9,682 bases of DNA, taken from Chloroflexia bacterium. GTDB lineage: Bacteria > Chloroflexota > Chloroflexia > QHBQ01 > JADMIH01. A program made the position numbers and the translations under genes. This document shows positions 1-5,677 of this stretch, one piece after another. Where the stretch lies: assembly GCA_025927935.1 (NCBI GenBank), contig JAICKM010000211.1:1-9682 (forward strand), written 5' to 3'. Numbering within the stretch: position 1 is the first letter of the stretch; each line of letters starts with the position of its first letter. The notes below the pieces were generated by a model. It made no database searches and was not told the origin of the DNA. It saw nothing but the letters and a program-made list of their open reading frames with translations.

Positions 1-792
1 GGCGCCGGTGTGCGGGTCCATAATCAGAATCTGGCCGCTGCCGGCACCCGTTTGCTTGAGCGTGGTGTCCAGTTCCCGTTCGGCCATGTACTGCACCGCA
101 CTGTCGATGGTCAGGTCCAGGTCGGCGCCGTCGATGGCCTGCTTCTGGCTGGCGTCGCCCAGCGGCAGCGGATAGCCCTGCGAGTCGCGCTCCGCCGTAA
201 GCGAGCCGGGCACCCCGGCCAGCTTGTCGTCGTAGAACTGCTCCACGCCGTACTGGCCGTGGTTGTCGTAGTCGGCGAAGCCCAGGATATGGGCGGCAAA
301 GTTGCCGTTGGGATAGTCGCGCCGCGGCTGGTCTTCGAGCCAGACGGCGCTGCGCACCACCGGCCAGGTGTTGCGCAACTGCAACACGCGGGCGGCGGCC
401 TCGCTGTCCAGTCGCCGGTACAGCAGTTGGGTCGTCGCGGTTTCGCCCTTGATCTGCTGATAGAGGTCTTCGGGTGCCTGGGAAAGAATGGGGCCGAGCA
501 GGTCGGCGATGGTGTGCAGATCCGCGTCGGTCCGGTTGCTGGTGCTCAGATAGAGGTCCGAGGCCACGGCGTTGCCGGCCAGCAGGAAGCCGCGCGAGTC
601 CCGGATCACGCCCCGGTTAGGCAGGATCGTGTCCGTCCAGGTGATGCGATCCGCCGCGCTCTTGGCAAACAGGGGCTGCTGGAGCACCTGCAACTTGAAC
701 AGATGCACCGCAATATACCCCGCGCCCAGCACGAAGACCACCAGCACGGCCCAGATGCGCCATCCGCGGATCAGGGTTTGCGATTGCGGCAT
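1..792 (-). CDS. ftsI: Class B penicillin-binding protein, N-terminal part (FtsI/PBP2 type), truncated by window edge
   Basis: This encodes the first 264 residues of a peptidoglycan transpeptidase; the gene runs off the window start in frame. The ATG at 792 follows a GAGGTGG ribosome-binding site. A short cytoplasmic tail and one membrane anchor (about residues 12-30, IWAVLVVFVLGAGYIAVHLF) are followed by the NRGVIRDSRGFLLAGN segment (about 50-65), the typical opening of the class B dimerisation domain. Around residues 222-264 the transition to the transpeptidase domain begins (DLTIDSAVQYMAEREL, then GQILIMDPHTGA). The catalytic SxxK, SxN and KTG motifs would lie outside the window, so catalytic competence cannot be judged. 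The protein acts on the outer face of the membrane, cross-linking septal peptidoglycan. Its place after an ftsL-like gene in the dcw cluster favours FtsI/PbpB over an elongation-specific PBP2, but the fragment alone does not settle this. Confidence 0.9.
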   Translation of the reverse strand, partial: MPQSQTLIRGWRIWAVLVVFVLGAGYIAVHLFKLQVLQQPLFAKSAADRITWTDTILPNRGVIRDSRGFLLAGNAVASDLYLSTSNRTDADLHTIADLLGPILSQAPEDLYQQIKGETATTQLLYRRLDSEAAARVLQLRNTWPVVRSAVWLEDQPRRDYPNGNFAAHILGFADYDNHGQYGVEQFYDDKLAGVPGSLTAERDSQGYPLPLGDASQKQAIDGADLDLTIDSAVQYMAERELDTTLKQTGAGSGQILIMDPHTGA

Positions 793-845
793 CGTTCCAC
801 CTCAGCGCCCCGAGGGCCTTGCATGACGTTCGACAAGAATGGCTC

Positions 846-880
846 AGGGATCCGGGCCGGATCGACCGGCCCGGATCCCT
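846..880. repeat. Perfect 15-bp inverted repeat between ftsL and ftsI
   Basis: Arms at 846-860 and 866-880 are perfectly complementary (agggatccgggccgg and its reverse complement) around a 5-nt loop, atcga. It sits in the 131-bp gap between the ftsL stop and the ftsI start. Neither strand has a T-run after it, so it is not a canonical terminator. A stabilising or attenuating mRNA hairpin in the ftsL-ftsI transcript, or a dispersed palindromic repeat, are the likely explanations. Its core (GGGCCGG, TCGA in the loop, CCGGCCC) recurs at 5749-5769. Confidence 0.85.
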
Positions 881-923
881 ACCGCGGGGCTTGCGCCCGG
901 ATCGTGTTGCGCGGGCCGGGCCG

Positions 924-1376
924 CTATGGCTGCGCCCCCGCTTGTGGCGCCCCCGCCGCGGGCGCGCCGCCCGCATCGGTCGTGCCGTTCGCGGCCGGCA
1001 CCTGCAAGTAGCGGTACTGGTCGCCCACGGGCACCATCTTCAGCTTGGTGCGCGCGATTTGCTCGATCTGCGGCAACGCCTGGGCGTGCGCGATCTGGAT
1101 TTGCAGTTGCTGGCGCTCGCGCACCAGTTTGTCGTATTCCACCGCCTGGCGCTGCACGTCATAGTTCAACTCCGTCACCGTGCTGGCCTGCACCAGGTAG
1201 AGCAGGCTGATCGCCGCGACCAGGGCCAGGGCAATCAGGAAGCGAATCGCCGGATCAAGGGCAAGGTAGGCGTCGAGCTTGATCCGGCGCTCGCGAGCAT
1301 CCGAAACCGGGCTGGGGTTCGGAGTCGGCTCTTCCTGCTCCAATGGGAAGTTCGGTACTGCAATGCGTAGCGCCAT
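924..1376 (-). CDS. ftsL: FtsL/DivIC-like septum formation protein
   Basis: A 150-residue bitopic protein. It has a cytoplasmic N-tail (1-42, proline-rich around 17-23), one membrane segment (about 43-62, AIRFLIALALVAAISLLYLV), a heptad-like coiled coil (about 66-100), then IEQIARTKLKMVPV (104-117), the usual ending of the FtsL/FtsB/DivIC coiled-coil region. It closes with an Ala/Pro/Gly-rich tail of about 25 residues. Such proteins assemble at the division septum and help activate the septal synthase complex; that role is known for the family and not shown here. The ATG at 1376 follows AAGGTGA with 6-nt spacing. The next gene is the class B PBP, the usual FtsL neighbour. Sequence in this family is poorly conserved, so FtsL versus FtsB/DivIC is decided mainly by position in the dcw cluster. 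It has its own predicted promoter at 1469-1477. Confidence 0.8.
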   Translation of the reverse strand: MALRIAVPNFPLEQEEPTPNPSPVSDARERRIKLDAYLALDPAIRFLIALALVAAISLLYLVQASTVTELNYDVQRQAVEYDKLVRERQQLQIQIAHAQALPQIEQIARTKLKMVPVGDQYRYLQVPAANGTTDAGGAPAAGAPQAGAQP

Positions 1377-1447
1377 CGCGTGTCACCTTTGCTGGATCGT
1401 GATCAGTAGGGACGAACGCGGCCTCCCGGCCGCGCTGCGAGCGTCTG

Positions 1448-1463
1448 TAGAACTTCCGTTCTA
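1448..1463. promoter_or_regulatory. Palindromic operator candidate at the ftsL transcription start (LexA/SOS-box-like)
   Basis: TAGAAC-TTCC-GTTCTA is a perfect 6+6 inverted repeat with a 4-nt spacer. It begins about 6 bp downstream of the ftsL -10 hexamer, so it overlaps the predicted start point, a classic repressor position. It is one of three TAG(A/T)AC-N4-GTTCTA sites in the window. The GAAC-N4-GTTC core is the Gram-positive SOS-box architecture, but the regulator is inferred. Confidence 0.5.
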
Positions 1464-1468
1464 TCTTG

Positions 1469-1477
1469 ATTATAGCA
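1469..1477 (-). promoter_or_regulatory. Extended -10 promoter for ftsL-ftsI
   Basis: On the minus strand this reads TGCTATAAT, a perfect -10 hexamer with the TGn extension, 92 bp upstream of the ftsL ATG. No good -35 is found 16-18 bp upstream; a TTGACC exists but only 8 bp away, so recognition would rest on the extended -10. It lies directly downstream of the terminator that follows rsmH, which supports a separate ftsL-ftsI transcription unit. Confidence 0.6.
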
Positions 1478-1511
1478 CGCGGGGTCAAGAGGCCCCCGTG
1501 CGCCGGCCAAT

Positions 1512-1550
1512 AAAAAAGAGATCCCGCTGGGTTACTCCCCGCGTGATCTC
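1512..1550 (-). terminator. Intrinsic terminator after rsmH
   Basis: Read on the minus strand, GAGATC pairs with GATCTC, CGC with GCG and GGG with CCC. Single mismatches separate the three blocks, around an AGTAA loop, and six T follow directly (1512-1517). The hairpin begins 37 bp past the rsmH stop. This is a well-formed rho-independent terminator inside what is often a continuous dcw operon. Confidence 0.88.
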
Positions 1551-1587
1551 CCGGCTTCTAATCATATGCCCGGCACAAGGCCGGACG

Positions 1588-2538
1588 CTATGGCCCGCCG
1601 GGCAGGCGCTCCGCCACACGTAGGCGAGCGCTGCGGGCACGCGGGTTGCTCTCGATCTCGGCCGCCGCGGCCTGGATCGCGCCTTTACTGATGGTCCGCA
1701 ACCGGGGCTTGCGCCCGCATTGGCAGACCGGCAGTTCGGGTGGACAGATGCAACCCTTCACTTCCTGCTGCATAAACTGCTTGACGATGCGGTCTTCCAA
1801 CGAGTGGAAGGCAATCACCGCCAGGCGTCCACCGGGCTTCAGGAGATCCACCGCCGCGTCCAACGCGCCGGGCAACACGTCAAGCTCACGATTGACGGCG
1901 ATGCGCAACGCCTGAAAAGTGCGCGTGGCGGGGTGGATCCGCCCTTTAGGCCCCGCAGGCCGGCCGCCGACCGCTGCCAGGACAATCGCGGCCAACCTGC
2001 TGGTGGTTTCGATCGGGGCACTCTGTCGCTCGGCCACGATGCGCCGGGCGATACGGCGGGAGGCGCGCTCCTCACCGTAGCGGTAAATTAAATCCGCCAG
2101 CTCCCCTTCGGGTAACTGATTGACAAGGTCGGCGGCCGGGGGCGGCCCGGACGCGGTGGGGTCCATGCGCATGTCCAGCGGGGCGTCCGCCAAGAAGGAA
2201 AAACCCCGCTCCGGGGTGTCGAGTTGCATCGACGAAACCCCCAGATCCAGCAACACCCCGTCGGTGGCCAGGAATCCGTAGCGGGGGGCCACTTCGCCCA
2301 TCGTGGCGAAGTTCGCATGGACCAGCACCGCGCGCTCACCAAACTCCGCCAGCCGCGTCCCGGCCAGGGCCAGGGCCTGTGGGTCCTGGTCTAGTCCGAG
2401 TAGGCGGCCCGTCGGAGCCGAGCGCTCGAGGATGCCCGCGGCATGTCCCCCGGCGCCAACCGTGCCATCTATGTAGCTCCCGCCTGGGATGACGGCCAGA
2501 GCAGAGAGCGTTTCCTGATAAAGTACAGATTGGTGCAT
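1588..2538 (-). CDS. rsmH: 16S rRNA (cytosine-1402-N4)-methyltransferase RsmH (MraW)
   Basis: At 316 residues this is full length for RsmH, which transfers a methyl group from S-adenosylmethionine to N4 of C1402 in the 16S rRNA decoding centre. The N-terminus [10 protein letters not shown], the SAM-binding loop [14 protein letters not shown] (24-37), [20 protein letters not shown], the Arg/His-rich substrate region ([18 protein letters not shown]) and [13 protein letters not shown] are all typical and intact. A [12 protein letters not shown] cluster (C263, C265, C272, C274) could bind a metal; it is seen in some but not all family members. The ATG at 2538 lies 6 nt after the mraZ stop, so translation is probably coupled to mraZ. 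A strong terminator follows the gene. Confidence 0.96.
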   Translation of the reverse strand: MHQSVLYQETLSALAVIPGGSYIDGTVGAGGHAAGILERSAPTGRLLGLDQDPQALALAGTRLAEFGERAVLVHANFATMGEVAPRYGFLATDGVLLDLGVSSMQLDTPERGFSFLADAPLDMRMDPTASGPPPAADLVNQLPEGELADLIYRYGEERASRRIARRIVAERQSAPIETTSRLAAIVLAAVGGRPAGPKGRIHPATRTFQALRIAVNRELDVLPGALDAAVDLLKPGGRLAVIAFHSLEDRIVKQFMQQEVKGCICPPELPVCQCGRKPRLRTISKGAIQAAAAEIESNPRARSARLRVAERLPGGP

Positions 2539-2544
2539 GGCGAC

Positions 2545-2973
2545 CTAGAATTGGCCGGCCATCTGGGAGGCGAACACCTCGCCTTGTTCTTCGACCTGGT
2601 TCTCCAGGGTCTCCCAGGCCCCCTGGTCCCACACTTCGATATACGAGTTCATGCCGACGACGGCGACGTTGCTTTCCAGATTGGCGTACTGGCGCAAGCG
2701 CTCGGAGAGCACCACGCGGCCTTGCTTATCCAGGTCCGCCGGCTCGGCGGCGGCGAAAGCGGCCCGCCGCAGGTTCCGCGCGTTCGGGTCGCCCATGGGT
2801 AAGGCTTCCAACCGCGCCGCGATCCCGGCCCAGGCCGAAAGCGGAAAGATGTAGAGACAGCGGTCGGTGCCCCGGGTGATGACCATGCCCTCTTGCAGGT
2901 CGGAACGAAACCTTGCTGGAATCGCCACGCGGCCCTTTTCGTCGAGTACATGATCGAAACGCCCTAGGAACAT
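2545..2973 (-). CDS. mraZ: Transcriptional regulator MraZ
   Basis: A 142-residue MraZ, normal length. It contains two AbrB-like half-domains, each with the family's DxxxR signature: DEKGR (D11-R15), inside MFLGRFDHVLDEKGRVAIPARFR, and DKQGR (D82-R86). MraZ proteins form ring-shaped oligomers that bind tandem direct repeats upstream of their own operon; in E. coli MraZ represses the dcw cluster. The frame is open upstream to an ATG at 3048, but that extension would be encoded by the leader hairpin. The ATG at 2973 gives the conserved MFLGRF start and follows TAGGACG with suitable spacing. It is first in the cluster, 6 nt from rsmH. Repeats matching its expected operator lie at 3110-3176 over the promoter, so autoregulation is likely. 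Confidence 0.95.
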   Translation of the reverse strand: MFLGRFDHVLDEKGRVAIPARFRSDLQEGMVITRGTDRCLYIFPLSAWAGIAARLEALPMGDPNARNLRRAAFAAAEPADLDKQGRVVLSERLRQYANLESNVAVVGMNSYIEVWDQGAWETLENQVEEQGEVFASQMAGQF

Positions 2974-2989
2974 CCGCACACGTCCTATC

Positions 2990-3049
2990 AAAAAAAAGAA
3001 TGAATGAGCGACGGCAATTGGTGACGGCAACTGCCGTCGCTCATTCATT
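2990..3049 (-). terminator. Intrinsic terminator in the mraZ leader (candidate attenuator)
   Basis: Arms 3032-3049 and 2999-3016 form a perfect 18-bp stem. After one mismatch it extends by 3 bp, leaving a 7-nt loop. On the minus strand the stem is followed by C and then eight T (2997-2990). The last T lies 16 nt before the mraZ ATG and only a few nt before its ribosome-binding site. No minus-strand gene lies upstream that it could serve, so it appears to act on the mraZ leader transcript itself. The loop contains a second GCCGTC copy (minus strand) that can form an alternative tetraloop hairpin with the 5' arm. Confidence 0.88.
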
Positions 3050-3054
3050 GGAAG

Positions 3055-3147
3055 CTAGGTTGGTAATGTCGTTAGAGGTGGTTGCGGTCCCCACCCAAGG
3101 GCAGGTTGTCCACAATTTTCCCCACTTATCCCCACTTTGCCCCACAT
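3055..3147 (-). other. Possible 30-codon leader ORF upstream of the mraZ attenuator (speculative)
   Basis: An ATG at 3147 opens a 30-codon frame (MWGKVGISGENCGQPALGWG and 10 more, including four prolines) ending in TAG at 3055-3057, 5 nt before the terminator stem. The predicted transcription start is at about 3147-3149, so translation would have to be leaderless. Most of the ORF is built from the GTGGGG operator repeats, so it may well be accidental. It is recorded only because of its position relative to the terminator. Confidence 0.2.
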
Positions 3148-3176
3148 TGTCCACATTATAGCACCACTCTCCCCAC
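3110..3176 (-). promoter_or_regulatory. MraZ-box array: tandem GTGG repeats over the mraZ promoter
   Basis: On the minus strand, GTGGGG occurs at 3145-3140, 3135-3130 and 3125-3120, exactly 10 bp apart and separated by CAAA and ATAA. GTGG units flank the run at 3154-3151 and 3113-3110, and two more, 3176-3173 and 3167-3164, lie in the promoter spacer. MraZ is known to bind direct repeats of a TGGGN-type box with 10-bp periodicity upstream of mraZ. Position over the -10 and start point suggests repression, by inference. Two edge units also match the DnaA box TTGTCCACA on the plus strand (3106-3114, 3147-3155). Confidence 0.8.
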
Positions 3177-3183
3177 AATGCAA
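3155..3183 (-). promoter_or_regulatory. Promoter of mraZ-rsmH
   Basis: Minus strand: TTGCAT (3183-3178), 17-bp spacer, TATAAT (3160-3155), preceded by TGC, an extended -10. Transcription would start near 3148, giving a leader of about 175 nt that carries the operator repeats and then the terminator before mraZ. Confidence 0.75.
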
Positions 3184-3238
3184 GTCTTTCGGACTCGAAT
3201 TTAGGATCTCAGGATGACCTATTTTCTTACAACGTAGT

Positions 3239-3254
3239 TAGTACAACCGTTCTA
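3239..3254. promoter_or_regulatory. LexA-like operator candidate, distal copy
   Basis: TAGTAC-AACC-GTTCTA lies in the AT-richer intergenic region between the divergent mraZ and amidase promoters. It matches the copy at 3296-3311 at all 12 half-site positions and, counting flanking bases, at 16 of 19. It lies 68 bp upstream of the amidase -35. Confidence 0.45.
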
Positions 3255-3295
3255 ATGGCGCGATTCAAAGGGCAAAACAGATCTTCCATATCTAT

Positions 3296-3311
3296 TAGTA
3301 CATCTGTTCTA
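3296..3311. promoter_or_regulatory. LexA-like operator candidate, proximal copy
   Basis: TAGTAC-ATCT-GTTCTA ends 11 bp upstream of the amidase -35 element and is 57 bp (start to start) from the distal copy. It fits the cyanobacterial LexA consensus RGTACNNNDGTWCB, and its half-sites match those at 1448-1463 except one A/T change. The regulator is not identified in the window. Confidence 0.5.
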
Positions 3312-3322
3312 TTCATTGTGTG

Positions 3323-3351
3323 TTGCGACACGATCACATGAGTTCTATAAT
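3323..3351 (+). promoter_or_regulatory. Promoter of the acetamidase/formamidase gene
   Basis: TTGCGA (3323-3328), 17-bp spacer, TATAAT (3346-3351). Four of six -35 bases and all six -10 bases match the housekeeping consensus. The start point would be near 3358, leaving a leader of about 175 nt before the ATG at 3533. Confidence 0.75.
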
Positions 3352-3417
3352 AGCCGCGACTCATCGCAGAGACCGCCGGCGCTACATCAGAGCAGTCCGC
3401 CGGCTGGAACCTGTCAT

Positions 3418-3482
3418 TCTGAGCGCAGCGAAGAATCTCCGTCTCGTTCGGGTCCAAGACGAGACTCTTCGCTGCGCTCAGA
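3418..3482. repeat. CHSERSEES-type inverted repeat in the amidase leader
   Basis: Arms 3418-3439 and 3461-3482 are 22 bp with one mismatch around a 21-nt loop. The arm (TCTGAGCGCAGCGAAGA core, preceded by GTCAT) is the dispersed palindrome whose translation, CHSERSEES, is a familiar false peptide in many bacterial genomes. It sits between promoter and start codon, so it is transcribed into the 5' leader. A smaller hairpin (GCCGGCG at 3375-3381 with CGCCGGC at 3398-3404) precedes it. Confidence 0.85.
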
Positions 3483-3532
3483 GGGACCAAAAACCTTGTG
3501 GCAGACTACCGAGCAAAACAGGAGAGGCCGCT

Positions 3533-4456
3533 ATGACCACCCATCAGTTCACACCCACGCACTATCACACCGCCATTGGCTCCCACGAGCCGGTCCTGCG
3601 CATCGCCCCCGGCGACACCGTGATCACCACCACGGTGGACGCGGGCGGGCACAATGCGCGCAACGAGCAGGTCGCGCCCTTCGGCAACCCGCAGACCGGC
3701 CCCTTCTACGTCGAAGGCGCCGAGCCGGGCGACACGCTGGTGGTCCACCTCGACCGCATCACGCCCAGCCGGGCCACCGGCTTCACGGCGACGGTCCTCG
3801 CGCCGAACGTGGTCGATCCCACCTTCGTGCGGGAATTGCCCGACAGCGCCCTGGCCGATTGGCGCATCGACCTGGCCGCCGGCACCGCCACCCTGGCCGA
3901 TCCTCCACCCGGCCTCGGCGCGCTCAGCTTGCCGCTGGCACCCATGCTCGGCTGCTTCGGCGTGGCCCCGCCACGCGGCCAGGCCATCTCGACCGCCACC
4001 TCCGCCGAGCATGGCGGCAACATGGACTATCGCGGCTTCGTGAGCGGGGTCACGGTCTACTTCCCGGTCTTCGTGCCGGGCGCGCTGTTCCACCTGGGCG
4101 ACGGCCACGCCATTCAGGGTGACGGCGAAATCGTGGGCACGGGGATTGAGATCTCGATGGAGGTACAGTTCACGGTCGAACTCCAGAAGGGTAAGCGCAG
4201 CGGCTGGCCGCGCGGCGAGGACGCCGAATACATCTTCACCGTGGGCAACGCCCGCCCGCTCGACCAGGCCGTGCAGCATGCCACCACCGAGATGCTGCGC
4301 TGGCTGCGCGACGACTACGGCCTGGACACCCGCGAGGCGAGCATCCTGCTGGGCCAGGCCGTCCGCTATGACCTGGGCAACGTCTACGACCCGGCCTACA
4401 CGATGGTCTGCAAAATGCCTAAACGGGTCCTCGAATTGATCCGCCGGCACCCGTAA
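3533..4456 (+). CDS. Acetamidase/formamidase family amidohydrolase
   Basis: A 307-residue protein of the FmdA/AmdA family, which hydrolyses short amides such as formamide or acetamide to the acid and ammonia in the cytoplasm. Typical blocks are visible: DAGGHN (about 36-41), GPFYVEGAEPGDTLVVHLDR (about 60-80), HGGNMDYRGFVSGVTVYFPV (about 160-179), LFHLGDGHAIQGDGE (about 184-198) and a conserved C-terminal region. Several His, Asp and Asn residues in these blocks are plausible metal or substrate ligands, but I do not assign catalysis. The ATG at 3533 follows AGGAGAG; the frame stays open to 3320, but that extension is the translated inverted repeat and is rejected. Promoter, leader hairpins and two LexA-like sites lie upstream. 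Substrate cannot be told from sequence, and no amide transporter is nearby. Confidence 0.92.
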   Translation: MTTHQFTPTHYHTAIGSHEPVLRIAPGDTVITTTVDAGGHNARNEQVAPFGNPQTGPFYVEGAEPGDTLVVHLDRITPSRATGFTATVLAPNVVDPTFVRELPDSALADWRIDLAAGTATLADPPPGLGALSLPLAPMLGCFGVAPPRGQAISTATSAEHGGNMDYRGFVSGVTVYFPVFVPGALFHLGDGHAIQGDGEIVGTGIEISMEVQFTVELQKGKRSGWPRGEDAEYIFTVGNARPLDQAVQHATTEMLRWLRDDYGLDTREASILLGQAVRYDLGNVYDPAYTMVCKMPKRVLELIRRHP

Positions 4457-4558
4457 GCCAGGTGAGCAGCGGCTTTGCCACTACGATGCCCGGCGTTGCG
4501 TATATAGAGGAAAGAGACGGCGCAAAGGCGCCAGATTGGAAATAGAGAAGGAAGAGTT

Positions 4559-4711
4559 ATGAGCTTACTACGCGCGATCCTGTGTATCGTCTTCCCGCCG
4601 CTGGCAGTCATCGACAAAGGCTGCGGGTCCATTATCATCGTCACCCTGCTGACCATCGCCGGCTGGGTGCCGGGCGTCATAGGCGCCATCTTCATCAACA
4701 CGCGTAAATAA
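4559..4711 (+). CDS. Pmp3/YqaE-type small membrane proteolipid (UPF0057)
   Basis: A 50-residue protein made almost entirely of two hydrophobic helices: LLRAILCIVFPPLAVI (about 3-18), a short DKGCGS turn (19-24), and IIIVTLLTIAGWVPGVIGAIFI (25-46), ending NTRK. The FPPLAV, GCG and LLT-GW-PG patterns are the signature of the Pmp3/YqaE family. Members are small inner-membrane proteins linked to stress or membrane-potential effects in yeast and plants; the bacterial role is largely unknown. The ATG at 4559 follows GAAGGAAGAG. It is 102 bp after the amidase gene in the same direction. A TATATA at about 4502 lacks a convincing -35, so co-transcription or a separate promoter remains open. Confidence 0.88.
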   Translation: MSLLRAILCIVFPPLAVIDKGCGSIIIVTLLTIAGWVPGVIGAIFINTRK

Positions 4712-4734
4712 GCCAGGCACCTGGAGGAAAGCAC

Positions 4735-4774
4735 AGGGCAGGGCGGCACTCAGCGGAGTACTGTCCTGCTCCCT
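4735..4774. terminator. Possible hairpin terminator between convergent genes
   Basis: AGGGCAGG (4735-4742) pairs with CCTG-CT-CCCT (4765-4774) with a 2-nt bulge, and an inner ACTC/GAGT hairpin is possible. It lies between the convergent proteolipid and hydrolase genes, where termination is expected on both strands. The T-runs are poor (TTGTTC on plus), so this is a weak call. Confidence 0.3.
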
Positions 4775-4783
4775 TGTTCGGGG

Positions 4784-5602
4784 TTAGGCCGTGCCCAGCC
4801 CCAGCGCGCGCCGCAGCCAGTCCACCGTCCCCGCGATTAGCTCCTGCTCCCAGTCATAGCCCATGAAGGCGTGGTCTGCGTCCGCGATGGCGAGCACCTC
4901 GCAGGTAATTCCGGCGGCAGCCAGCGTCACGGCGGCCTGGTCCACGTCCGTCTGGGGCACGCTCTCGTCGGCGGTGCCGTAGGCGATCAGCACCGGCCCG
5001 CGCGCCCGCTGGAGGTCAGCCAGCGGATGGATATGCGGCAAGCCCTCGTAGAACTGGCGGCCCACGATGTTGCCCCACATTTCGGCCACGTCCCGCCCGG
5101 CCACCTGGCGGAACGCCGGCTGCCAGTCAAACCCCGCTACCGGCGCGCTCGACCAGAGCGCCACCGCGGAGACCCGCGGGTCGCGCCCGGCCAGGGATGC
5201 GGCGATAGCCCCGCCCCAGCTCATGCCGCATAGCGCCAGCCGGGCCGGGTCCACATCGGGCTGGGTAGCGAGATAGTCGAGCGCCGCCCGCGCGTCGGCC
5301 ATGTCTGCCGCCGGGGTCATGTCCACCGTCTCGCCTTCGCTGTCGCCCCGACCCCGGAAGTCGATGCGCACCGCCACCATGCCCGCCCGCGCCAGCGCCT
5401 CGGCCAGCTTGACGAAAATCTGGTGCGGCTGGTCCTTCGAGCCGATTAAGCCGTGGAAGATCGCCACGCCCGGCAGCCGCCCGTCCGCTGCCGCGGGCCG
5501 GTGAATCACGCCGAACACTTGCTGTCCCTCGACCTCCAGCACCACCGGCGTGCGCCGGGTAGCGCGGGCGGGTCCCTGCTGGGCCGCGTTTGTCTCAGTC
5601 AC
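4784..5602 (-). CDS. Alpha/beta hydrolase (dienelactone hydrolase/serine esterase-like)
   Basis: A 272-residue cytoplasmic serine hydrolase; no signal peptide is seen. The fold markers are in order: FHGLIGSKDQ (49-58, oxyanion-side HG), IDFRGRGDSEG (80-90), nucleophile elbow GMSWGG with Ser128, acid YGTADESVP with Asp212, and DADHAF with His244. The catalytic triad therefore looks complete. The GTG at 5602 is chosen because GAGAGGAGG lies 7 nt upstream. The frame is open to 5839, but the extra 79 codons cover the palindrome at 5749-5769 and are Cys/Arg-rich and unlike the protein. Substrate is unknown; the family covers acyl-ester hydrolases and acyl-peptidases, and no pathway genes adjoin it. 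It is convergent with the small proteolipid gene. Confidence 0.87.
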   Translation of the reverse strand: MTETNAAQQGPARATRRTPVVLEVEGQQVFGVIHRPAAADGRLPGVAIFHGLIGSKDQPHQIFVKLAEALARAGMVAVRIDFRGRGDSEGETVDMTPAADMADARAALDYLATQPDVDPARLALCGMSWGGAIAASLAGRDPRVSAVALWSSAPVAGFDWQPAFRQVAGRDVAEMWGNIVGRQFYEGLPHIHPLADLQRARGPVLIAYGTADESVPQTDVDQAAVTLAAAGITCEVLAIADADHAFMGYDWEQELIAGTVDWLRRALGLGTA

Positions 5603-5677
5603 CGCTTGTCCTCCTCTCAGCGCGCCAACCATCGGAGCGCGGCAGCGCCTTCCGCCGTCCGCGCCCTTTCTATCTCC

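Noticed and set aside
10..1011. 333-codon plus-strand open frame
   Set aside because: It is antisense to the clearly recognisable ftsI start and the ftsL end; its product has no recognisable domain and is a typical high-GC shadow.
3227..3490. Minus-strand 87-codon frame including LRCAQNDRF
   Set aside because: It translates the CHSERSEES-type inverted repeat and the promoter/operator region; it has no ribosome-binding site and crosses the amidase promoter.
3320..3532. Upstream extension of the amidase frame (71 codons)
   Set aside because: It begins upstream of the -10 element and encodes the inverted repeat; the ATG at 3533 has a good ribosome-binding site and gives a normal family N-terminus.
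3506..4450. 314-codon minus-strand frame opposite the amidase gene
   Set aside because: It is a high-GC antisense shadow, His/Val/Arg-rich without domains; the plus strand has clear family motifs.
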